From S15-B10 sp045569115 (GTDB lineage Bacteria > Fidelibacterota > Marinisomatia > Marinisomatales > S15-B10), in the NCBI GenBank assembly GCA_045569115.1, contig JBJKZS010000059.1, forward strand, positions 1 to 8,100: DNA of 8,100 nucleotides, given 5' to 3'. This document shows, piece by piece, positions 1-6,365 of this stretch (positions within the stretch are counted from its first letter, which is position 1; every line of letters begins with the position of its first letter). The notes beneath the pieces are model-generated. The model saw nothing but the letters and a program-made list of their open reading frames with translations. It had not been told where the DNA came from and did no database searches. A program made the position numbers and the translations under genes.

Positions 1-1167
1 ATTCCCCTAGTTGTCATTCCCCAAAAACTTTATGCTGGCATGGATGTATTCGTATTACTATGCATACCTGGTTTTATTCTTGCGGGAAACTTGATGAATA
101 GGGGCGGAATTACAGAGAGAATAATTAGTTTCTCTAAAGCTATAGTTGGTCATATCCGTGGGGGTTTAGGCTTAGCCAATATAGGAGCATCCATGATTTT
201 TGCTGGTATATCTGGAACCGCCGTGGCCGACTCAGCAAGCATTGGATCCGTTATGATCCCAGCCATGAGAAAGGAGGGCTATGACACTGAATTTTCATGC
301 GCTATAACGGCATCATCATCAACAATTGGCCCCATAATTCCCCCTAGTCTTCCCATGATTATTGCCGGTACCTTAACAGGCCTCTCAGTTGCTAAACTCT
401 TTATTGCAGGTGCAATCCCAGGATTGCTTTTAGCGACAGGGTTAATGACAGTTTCGTACATGATTTCGAAAAAAAAAGGTCACCCCAAAGGAAAGAAATC
501 AACTTTAAGTCAAATTAGGAAGGAATTCTTTAGTGCGTTTTGGGCACTCCTGATGATTGTTATTATTCTGTATGGGATAGTTGGTGGAGTATTTACTCCA
601 ACTGAAGCCTCAATAGTTGCCTCATTATACGCCTTAATCATAGGACTTTTCATATATAAGAATCTAACAATCAAGAAACTACCTAAGATATTTGTTGATA
701 CAATGGTAACAACATCCTCTTTAATGATACTAGTTGGTTTTGCAAATCTTTTCGGATGGATTCTAATTAGTGAGCAAATCCCTCAACTAATTGCCAATAC
801 TCTTTTGGACATAACAAAAAACAAATATTTAATTTTAATGATCATTAATATCCTCTTGCTATTTGTAGGGGCATTTATGGAGACTATAGCTGCTTTAGTA
901 ATTTTATTCCCCGTATTACTTAAAGTAGCGATAAGCGTTGGAATTGATCCAATTCAGTTTGCTGTAATTGCAGTACTGAATCTAATGATTGGTCTTACGA
1001 CTCCGCCTGTTGGAGTTTGCCTTTTTATTACATCTAGTATTGGTAAAGTTTCACTAAGTAATGTCAGCAAAGCAATTTTACCATTTCTTGCCGTTAGTAT
1101 TTTTATATTGTTACTAGTCACTTATATACCATCAATTTCACTTTTTCTTCCAAATCTACTATTTTAA
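1..1167 (+). CDS. TRAP transporter large permease, DctM type (5' partial)
   Basis: Large membrane subunit of a tripartite ATP-independent periplasmic (TRAP) transporter, which imports organic acids or sugar acids with a periplasmic binding protein and a small DctQ-type subunit. The frame is open from base 1; the residues before the Met at 40 (IPLVVIPQKLYAG) already match the family, so that ATG is internal and the true start lies left of the window. About 388 residues are visible. DctM proteins are usually about 425-430 residues, so roughly 40 are missing. Recognisable family stretches are FILAGNLMNRGGIT, GISGTAVADSASIGS, TIGPIIPPSLPMII and, near the C-terminus, LTTPPVGVCLF. Most of the chain is hydrophobic helices of the inner membrane. 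It is followed after 92 bp by a sugar-acid dehydrogenase and a tagaturonate epimerase, so a hexuronate or aldonate substrate is likely. That substrate is inferred from context only. Confidence 0.93.
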   Translation: MPLVVIPQKLYAGMDVFVLLCIPGFILAGNLMNRGGITERIISFSKAIVGHIRGGLGLANIGASMIFAGISGTAVADSASIGSVMIPAMRKEGYDTEFSCAITASSSTIGPIIPPSLPMIIAGTLTGLSVAKLFIAGAIPGLLLATGLMTVSYMISKKKGHPKGKKSTLSQIRKEFFSAFWALLMIVIILYGIVGGVFTPTEASIVASLYALIIGLFIYKNLTIKKLPKIFVDTMVTTSSLMILVGFANLFGWILISEQIPQLIANTLLDITKNKYLILMIINILLLFVGAFMETIAALVILFPVLLKVAISVGIDPIQFAVIAVLNLMIGLTTPPVGVCLFITSSIGKVSLSNVSKAILPFLAVSIFILLLVTYIPSISLFLPNLLF

Positions 1168-1229
1168 TTATAAAGGAACCGATTTTATAATTTAAAAAAT
1201 GAAAAATATTTCAGAAATCACTCTAGTAT

Positions 1230-1245
1230 ATTGCTTGAAAGCAAT
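1230..1245 (+). promoter_or_regulatory. Inverted repeat/hairpin beside the ribosome binding site
   Basis: ATTGCTT (1230-1236) and AAGCAAT (1239-1245) are perfect inverted repeats. T1229/A1246 can extend the stem to 8 bp with a GA gap, or 7 bp with a TGAA tetraloop. The Shine-Dalgarno sequence follows immediately, and no T-run follows, so it is not an intrinsic terminator. It may be a translational control hairpin or a regulator's operator in the gap between the permease and dehydrogenase genes. Its function is unknown. Confidence 0.4.
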
Positions 1246-1252
1246 AAGGGGA
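1246..1252 (+). promoter_or_regulatory. Ribosome binding site of the dehydrogenase
   Basis: AAGGGGA sits 7 nt before the ATG at 1260 and fixes that start. It abuts the hairpin at 1230-1245, so pairing there could affect ribosome access. Confidence 0.6.
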
Positions 1253-1259
1253 AAATAAT

Positions 1260-2276
1260 ATGAAAGCTATTATAGTTAAAAAACCCGGAAACATTAATCT
1301 CGAAGATAAAGCATATCCTGAAAATCTTGAAAGGAATGAAGTTAGATTAAAAGTAAAAACTGTCGGGGTCTGTGGCTCAGACTTACATATTTATCAAGGC
1401 ACAAACCCGTTTGTAACATACCCAAGAATAATTGGACATGAATTTGCAGGAGAAGTCGAGACAGTAGGTTCTGATGTCCAAGAATTTAAAATCGGTGATC
1501 ATGTCTCAATTGACCCTGTTTCCAGCTGTGGCATATGCTACGCTTGCAATTTGAAAAGACAAAATGTTTGTAAGAACCTTTCAGTCTTGGGCGTTCATAA
1601 AAATGGGGGGATGCAGGAATACATCGTTTTACCAATCTCCTGCTTGCATAAAATTCCGGATCAATTTAGTTGGGAGGCAGCAGCACTTGTTGAACCTTTT
1701 ACAATTGCCGCACAAGTCTCTAGTAGAGGAAGAATAAAAGCTGAGGATAAGGTTTGTATTATTGGAGCCGGACCTATTGGGACAGCGGTAATGATGGTTT
1801 GCAAAATGCTTGGAGCTGAAGTCTTAATAACAGATATAAACTCAAGTCGCCTTATCATGGCCAAAGAGCTAGGTGCTGATGCTATAATCAATCCTATGGA
1901 AGTTAATGAAAAAAAAGAATTAGATAATTTTACAGATAAAGAAGGTTATAGTGTTGTTATTGATGCCGCCGGTTTTCCGGAAACTTTTGAAAAAGCCATA
2001 GATATCGCCTCACCCGCTGGTCGCGTTGTTATTTTAGGTTTTAATCAAAAAAGTTCGGCAATTGCGCAAAAAGAAATAACCAAAAAAGAACTTGATATTA
2101 TAGGTTCACGCTTGCACGCTAATAAATTCCCTGATGTAATCAAATGGATAGAAAAAGGTCTAATAAAACCAAAAAAGCTTGTTACCCATCATTTTCATTT
2201 TAGTAATATCAAAGAGGCGATAAAATTAATTGAAAAAACACCCCCCGGACTCTGCAAAACAATAATTGAATTTTAA
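1260..2276 (+). CDS. Zinc-dependent sugar-acid dehydrogenase, LgoD/YjjN-like (L-galactonate or L-gulonate 5-dehydrogenase)
   Basis: Medium-chain dehydrogenase/reductase of 338 residues, the normal length for the family, probably NAD-dependent and cytoplasmic. Catalytic zinc ligands are C38 (in GVCGSD), H60 and E61 (in GHEFAGEV). Structural zinc cysteines are C90, C93, C96 and C104. The Rossmann fold has GAGPIG at 169-174, with D192 at the end of the second strand, which favours NAD over NADP. Compared from memory with E. coli YjjN (LgoD, L-galactonate to D-tagaturonate), it shares DPVSSCGICYAC, LGVHKNGG, VEPFTIAA and SRLHANKFPDVIKW with few changes; RspB and L-gulonate 5-dehydrogenases are close relatives. 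The next gene, a tagaturonate epimerase, supports a product of D-tagaturonate or D-fructuronate. The start has a good ribosome binding site. The exact substrate cannot be read from the sequence; L-threonine or sorbitol dehydrogenase activity is less likely. Confidence 0.85.
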   Translation: MKAIIVKKPGNINLEDKAYPENLERNEVRLKVKTVGVCGSDLHIYQGTNPFVTYPRIIGHEFAGEVETVGSDVQEFKIGDHVSIDPVSSCGICYACNLKRQNVCKNLSVLGVHKNGGMQEYIVLPISCLHKIPDQFSWEAAALVEPFTIAAQVSSRGRIKAEDKVCIIGAGPIGTAVMMVCKMLGAEVLITDINSSRLIMAKELGADAIINPMEVNEKKELDNFTDKEGYSVVIDAAGFPETFEKAIDIASPAGRVVILGFNQKSSAIAQKEITKKELDIIGSRLHANKFPDVIKWIEKGLIKPKKLVTHHFHFSNIKEAIKLIEKTPPGLCKTIIEF

Positions 2277-2306
2277 TTTCTAATCAACCTACTATGTTAC
2301 TGATTC

Positions 2307-3554
2307 ATGCTGAAGCTTGAAAAATACTCTTTTGGCTTAGGTGACAGATTTGCTCAACAAGGAAAAGCTCAATTACGAGCTATCATGAAAATTAATGAAG
2401 ATGGTCAATCCGTTGTTCCAGTTTGGAATAAGTCCTACAGAGAACATCTTATAGTTGGTACTTCTCCTGAGGATGTACGTATTGAAGCTGATAATGCTGT
2501 AGCCGCTCTTAATTGGAAAGGGAATTATTATATAGATGCAGACCATATTAATGCAGAAAATGTTGATTCGTTTATTCAACCTAGTAATTATTTTACTATT
2601 GATATCGCCAAGTTCATTGGGAAGCCAGCAAGAAAAGATGATATCCAAAAGTTCATAGATAAGTATGAATCTTATTTCCATGAGGCTAGGATACCGAAGG
2701 CTAGTGAAACTTCTGAACTTTCGTTAGGTGCTTTTAAAAAAAGTGCCTCCAAGTATTTACTTTCAATTAAGGAAGCCGGGAAAGTCTATCGCTATATTGA
2801 GTCGATTAAAGGTAATGGTAATTTTATTACAGAAATTTCTATGGATGAAACTGACATTGCTCAAACGCCCCTAGAAATGTTTATTATTCTAGCTGGAATG
2901 GCTGATGAAGGTGTTCCAATTCAGACAATCGCACCAAAATTTCAAGGACGCTTTAATAAAGGTGTGGATTATGCAGGAGACATCCAAAAATTTTCTAGAG
3001 AATTTGAGAATCACTTGATTGTAATCAAGTACATGATAAAAGAATTTGGCTTACCTGACAGCCTTAAACTTAGTGTTCACTCTGGAAGTGATAAGTTTTC
3101 AATCTATGGTCCAATGAAATACGCTATTAAAAAACATAATGCAGGGTTGCATGTAAAAACAGCCGGCACAACCTGGTTAGAAGAGGTGATTGGATTAGCA
3201 TGTGCTGGAGAAGAGGGCCTTACTCTTGTTAAGGATATATTTATCGGTACACTAGGGCGTTTAGAGGAATTAAAAGAACCTTATGTCAATGTAACGGACA
3301 TCTCACAAGACCATCTTCCCAGCATTGATGAAGTGAATTCTTGGGGCAGTGAAGAATTGGCGAATTCTTTAAGACATAATGTCAGGTGTCCTGATTATAA
3401 CCCTGATTTACGACAGCTTCTTCATGTCGGTTTTAAAGTAGCTGCCGAAATGAAAAATCGCTACACCGATGGTCTTAAAACTTTTGAAAAAAATATTGCT
3501 GAAAATGTTTTTGAGAATATTCTAAAAAATCATCTGAACCCACTATTTCTTTAA
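2307..3554 (+). CDS. uxaE: Tagaturonate epimerase family protein (UxaE)
   Basis: Resembles the UxaE family, whose Thermotoga maritima member interconverts D-tagaturonate and D-fructuronate, letting galacturonate-derived carbon enter the mannonate/KDG branch. The protein is 415 residues, with no signal peptide or membrane segment, so cytoplasmic. Family-like stretches are YSFGLGDRFAQQG (7-19), YYIDADHIN (74-82, acidic/His residues that could bind metal or substrate), APKFQGRFNKGVDY (209-222), SVHSGSDKFSIYGPM (256-270) and VKTAGTTWLEE (283-293). The ATG is the only one possible near the N-terminus because an in-frame TGA lies at 2301-2303. No Shine-Dalgarno is visible, so translation may be coupled or SD-independent. 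It lies 30 bp after the dehydrogenase gene and almost certainly shares its operon. The family assignment is by recognition. Activity and substrate range are inferred. Confidence 0.82.
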   Translation: MLKLEKYSFGLGDRFAQQGKAQLRAIMKINEDGQSVVPVWNKSYREHLIVGTSPEDVRIEADNAVAALNWKGNYYIDADHINAENVDSFIQPSNYFTIDIAKFIGKPARKDDIQKFIDKYESYFHEARIPKASETSELSLGAFKKSASKYLLSIKEAGKVYRYIESIKGNGNFITEISMDETDIAQTPLEMFIILAGMADEGVPIQTIAPKFQGRFNKGVDYAGDIQKFSREFENHLIVIKYMIKEFGLPDSLKLSVHSGSDKFSIYGPMKYAIKKHNAGLHVKTAGTTWLEEVIGLACAGEEGLTLVKDIFIGTLGRLEELKEPYVNVTDISQDHLPSIDEVNSWGSEELANSLRHNVRCPDYNPDLRQLLHVGFKVAAEMKNRYTDGLKTFEKNIAENVFENILKNHLNPLFL

Positions 3555-3582
3555 CAAAAGATTCATCCCTTTATAATTTTGG

Positions 3583-3657
3583 TGGCTCCGGAGGAGGGAC
3601 TTGAACCCCCAGCCTAGTGGTTAACAGCCACCCGCTCTACCATTGAGCTACTCCGGA
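3583..3657 (-). tRNA. tRNA-Asn (anticodon GTT), CCA encoded
   Basis: Read on the minus strand, this is a full 75-nt cloverleaf. The acceptor stem is TCCGGAG/CTCCGGA, the D stem GCTC/GAGC with a 7-nt loop containing GG, and the anticodon stem GGTGG/CCACT with one G-T pair. The anticodon loop is CTGTTAA, giving GTT (Asn). The variable region is 5 nt, and the T stem is GGGGG/CCCTC with loop TTCAAGT. The discriminator base is G, as expected for tRNA-Asn, and the terminal CCA is in the DNA. It lies 58 bp downstream of the symporter gene on the same strand, with its 3' end 28 bp from the convergent uxaE stop. No clear promoter of its own was found, so it may be transcribed with the symporter. Confidence 0.96.
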
Positions 3658-3715
3658 AAATAATTAATTTTGAATCTAAATTTAACTTTCCCTCCTACCT
3701 AGCCCAACAAAGATA

Positions 3716-5575
3716 TTACATCTCTTTTTCAGCCATAAGAGTTTTGTTAACGGTAAAGAGACCACGTTCCAAATGAGTTGAGGTCAAATAAACAATACCC
3801 TCTTCATTATGAGCTTTACCATAAACAGAATGAACTGATTTTAGGCCTCCTAACCATTTCCTAATATCTGAAAGATATACTAAATCGCCTTCTTGAGCTG
3901 ACATTAAAGACATTTCTTTTTCAGAAAAATGAATCTTGTCTTGATCGCCGGGAATGAGTTCCCATCTAACAGATACTTTTTCGCCAGGACGATTATTAGG
4001 ATTACTACCTTTGAATATTTTTTTTAAAAGATTAACATCAAATATTGTTAATCCTTGAATTTTTTCGCTGCTTTCAGGCTTGGTGAAAACGCTGACAATT
4101 ACGCCTACACCAGCACAAACAATTAAGTTGTACAGTGCTCCTATATATGAATAACCCCTTCCAGGCCTAAGTTCAATCCCATGAGCTATAGGTCTAACTA
4201 AATCAGGAATAAACTGGCCTAGCACCATAAGAAAAGCTCCTCCAATAAAAGTAGCTATAACGGCTGGTGTAGTAAATCTTTTCCAAAAAATTCCGAGAAA
4301 AACTGCAACTACTAACGGCGGAGTAAAGGTAGAATGAAACCAGCCGTGAGCTTCATAGATAGAATCAAATGAATTAAAGAAAGGTACAAGGATAACAGCA
4401 AGAATTTTTACAGCAATAGAGCTAATTCTCGCAATATCTAGCTGTCTTTTATCATTATGTTTATTTTTCGTCAAAGGTTGATAAATATCATTTACAATGA
4501 TAGCTGAAGATGCATTAACAAGAGTATCTGCCGTAGACATTAATGCCGCACATAATGCCGCAATAATAAAACCAAAAATTCCTGGACTAGCCACAAGATT
4601 TGTGACTGTGACAAAAACATCATTTGGATCCATACCAGCTGGAATTGCATTTGGCACTAAATTAGAAATAGCTCTTCCAACCCATCCAGCATTAGAGACT
4701 ACCAATGCAGCAATTGGTAAAATCAAAAGTACATTTACAGCCGCAGCTTTACGACCTTCATTTACACTTTTTGCAGCCATAAATCTCATGATCAATCCCT
4801 GGTTAAGAAATAGAAAGCCAACAGAACCAGCTATACCATCCTGCCAAAAGATCCCAACAAAATTAAAATCAGGCGGTCTATTAAAATGGGCCAAAGGTAA
4901 TTTCTGAACCGGTGTTAGATTGTCCCAAAATGCTTGAATGCCAACAAGTGAAGAATGTTCACCTAAATATTGTAGTCCTAAAATGAATAGAAAAACCCCG
5001 CTGAAAATTAATATTATGCCTTGAAAAAGATCTGTAAAGATCACTGAAGTCTGACCACCAATATGCATGTAGATTGTTGTAACTATTGCGATGATAATTA
5101 CAGTCAACATAAGAGGAATTTGATAAATACGATACAAAGCTGTAGCAAGAGTCAAGAACTGTATCGCAATATAACCAATCATATATAGTAATATCATCAA
5201 AGTGGCCAAGGATCTTGCCATTGGATTGAATCTTCTTTCAAAGTACTCAGGGATAGATCGAACGCGAGTGTAATAAATGATAGGTAGCCAACCGAATAAG
5301 AATAAGGGCATAAAAAACCAATCATTCATATATGTCATCGTTGATGAAAAGCCATATTCATAAGCTTTTGTTGAATATTTCACAAAGCTATGTGAACCAA
5401 TACCTGTTGCAACTATTGATATAGTAATAAGCCACCAAGAAAATCTTCTTCCACCAAAAAAATAGTCCGATGTTGTTTTACTATATTTTCCAAAATAAGC
5501 ACCGAATCCCATTACTAAGGCAAAATAAGCCAAAATGACTATCCGGTCTAGATTTGAACCTACAGAGATTTCCAT
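3716..5575 (-). CDS. Sodium:solute symporter (SSS family) with C-terminal extension
   Basis: Sodium-coupled solute importer of the inner membrane, 619 residues. Hydrophobic helices run from about residue 10 to 497. SSS signatures are DYFFGGRR (37-44), RVRSIPEYFERRF (104-116), GGQTSVIFTDLFQGIIL (173-189) and AALMSTADTLVNASSA (343-358). In the last stretch S347/T348 fall where the Na2-site Ser/Thr pair lies in characterised members. After about residue 500 comes a soluble tail of roughly 120 residues that is not part of the transport core. A good ribosome binding site (AGGAAG on the minus strand, 5582-5587) precedes the ATG. That ATG shares one base with the stop of the upstream 71-residue membrane protein (TAATG), so the two are likely coupled. 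The solute is not identifiable; SSS members carry sugars, amino acids, carboxylates and nucleosides. Confidence 0.93.
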   Translation of the reverse strand: MEISVGSNLDRIVILAYFALVMGFGAYFGKYSKTTSDYFFGGRRFSWWLITISIVATGIGSHSFVKYSTKAYEYGFSSTMTYMNDWFFMPLFLFGWLPIIYYTRVRSIPEYFERRFNPMARSLATLMILLYMIGYIAIQFLTLATALYRIYQIPLMLTVIIIAIVTTIYMHIGGQTSVIFTDLFQGIILIFSGVFLFILGLQYLGEHSSLVGIQAFWDNLTPVQKLPLAHFNRPPDFNFVGIFWQDGIAGSVGFLFLNQGLIMRFMAAKSVNEGRKAAAVNVLLILPIAALVVSNAGWVGRAISNLVPNAIPAGMDPNDVFVTVTNLVASPGIFGFIIAALCAALMSTADTLVNASSAIIVNDIYQPLTKNKHNDKRQLDIARISSIAVKILAVILVPFFNSFDSIYEAHGWFHSTFTPPLVVAVFLGIFWKRFTTPAVIATFIGGAFLMVLGQFIPDLVRPIAHGIELRPGRGYSYIGALYNLIVCAGVGVIVSVFTKPESSEKIQGLTIFDVNLLKKIFKGSNPNNRPGEKVSVRWELIPGDQDKIHFSEKEMSLMSAQEGDLVYLSDIRKWLGGLKSVHSVYGKAHNEEGIVYLTSTHLERGLFTVNKTLMAEKEM

Positions 5576-5790
5576 TATTTACTTCCTAATGCAAGTAGTA
5601 TAAAAATCAAATGTAATAGCGTGTAAAATCCAAAACCAAAAAATAGTACTTTTAACCAAATTCGATGCCGAGGAATACTTAGGTTTAATGCATTAGTTTT
5701 GACAATCAGTCTAACTCCAATTGCAAAAAAAATACCTCCAACTCCATATAGATAAATAAAGGGTAGCCAAGATTGATTAAAATCAATCAT
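5575..5790 (-). CDS. Small two-helix membrane protein, possible symporter partner
   Basis: A 71-residue protein of no family I recognise. Two hydrophobic segments are visible, at about residues 9-29 and 45-68, separated by a short basic and polar stretch (RLIVKTNALNLSIPRHRIWLK in part), giving a hairpin topology in the membrane. Its start overlaps the end of the HIT gene by 8 nt, and its stop overlaps the symporter start by 1 nt. It has only a weak ribosome binding site, so translation probably depends on coupling to the HIT gene. Small membrane proteins encoded directly beside SSS transporters are known in other systems (YhdT next to PanF, DUF4212 proteins), so an accessory or stabilising role for the adjacent symporter is a reasonable inference, but unproven. 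The tight overlaps on both sides argue that it is a real gene. Confidence 0.75.
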   Translation of the reverse strand: MIDFNQSWLPFIYLYGVGGIFFAIGVRLIVKTNALNLSIPRHRIWLKVLFFGFGFYTLLHLIFILLALGSK

Positions 5791-6271
5791 TTATTTTATC
5801 GAACTCAGGTCTTAGGTTGTTATAAATTTCCTTAAGACTCTGTACAACAATTTTAGTTTCACCAATTATTGGCATAAAATTAGTGTCGCCGTTCCATCTT
5901 GGAACCAGATGATAATGCAGATGATCAACAATACCAGCACCACCAGCTTCCCCAATATTCGCTCCAAAGTTGAATCCATTAGGATTCATTTGTTCTCTAA
6001 GGATTTCAATGCTCTTATCGGCAAGAGTTAAGATTTCCAACTTAGTTTTCATATCAATTTTTAATGTATCTGACTCATGTTTATATGGAACTACCATCAA
6101 ATGTCCATTATTATATGGATAGAGATTAATTATAACAAAACAGAGATTACCTCTGTAGAGAATCAATGATTCTCTATCATTTGAAGAGTTAGATTTATTG
6201 CAGAAAATACACCCTTCTTCTTTTTCAGCTTTAATATATTCTATACGCCAAGGAGCCCAAAGTCTATCCAT
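5783..6271 (-). CDS. HIT-family protein, Ap4A phosphorylase/hydrolase-like
   Basis: Histidine-triad nucleotide-binding enzyme, 162 residues, cytoplasmic. The catalytic triad motif HLHYHLV is at 117-123, with H121 as the expected nucleophile region within H-x-H-x-H. The N-terminus (MDRLWAPWRIEYI) and CIFC (C21, C24, a probable zinc site with H57 in NNGHLMV) are typical of the longer HIT subgroup that includes mycobacterial Ap4A phosphorylase. NFGANIGEAGGAG (101-113) is also characteristic. Likely substrates are dinucleoside polyphosphates or nucleotide conjugates; the exact one cannot be told. A ribosome binding site (AGGA, minus strand, 6276-6279) precedes the ATG. The gene lies 94 bp after the EF-G-like stop and overlaps the next gene by 8 nt. 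It heads the overlapping HIT/small membrane protein/symporter set, though a functional link with transport is not obvious. Confidence 0.92.
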   Translation of the reverse strand: MDRLWAPWRIEYIKAEKEEGCIFCNKSNSSNDRESLILYRGNLCFVIINLYPYNNGHLMVVPYKHESDTLKIDMKTKLEILTLADKSIEILREQMNPNGFNFGANIGEAGGAGIVDHLHYHLVPRWNGDTNFMPIIGETKIVVQSLKEIYNNLRPEFDKIND

Positions 6272-6365
6272 AATTTCCTAAAAAACAACCTTGCTCTGTA
6301 TTTATAATATCAATTGAAAAATTAATTTTTAGCATATCTGAAATTGTCTGAGGTAATATTAGCAA

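Noticed and set aside
40..42. ATG at 40 as the start of the TRAP permease
   Set aside because: The frame is open to base 1 and the preceding 13 residues match DctM proteins, so the start lies outside the window.
2373..2681. Minus-strand open frame of 102 codons inside uxaE
   Set aside because: It is antisense to conserved UxaE sequence and its product has low-complexity hydrophobic composition without family features.
3555..3582. Intrinsic terminator between uxaE and the tRNA
   Set aside because: No GC stem followed by a T-run is present on either strand in this 28-bp gap.
4497..4907. Plus-strand open frame of 136 codons
   Set aside because: It is antisense to the conserved SSS coding sequence, has no ribosome binding site and resembles no protein; it is a shadow.
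6317..6330. Perfect 14-bp palindrome AAAAATTAATTTTT between the EF-G-like and HIT genes
   Set aside because: It is composed only of A and T, so it is expected by chance in AT-rich spacer and too weak for a terminator stem.
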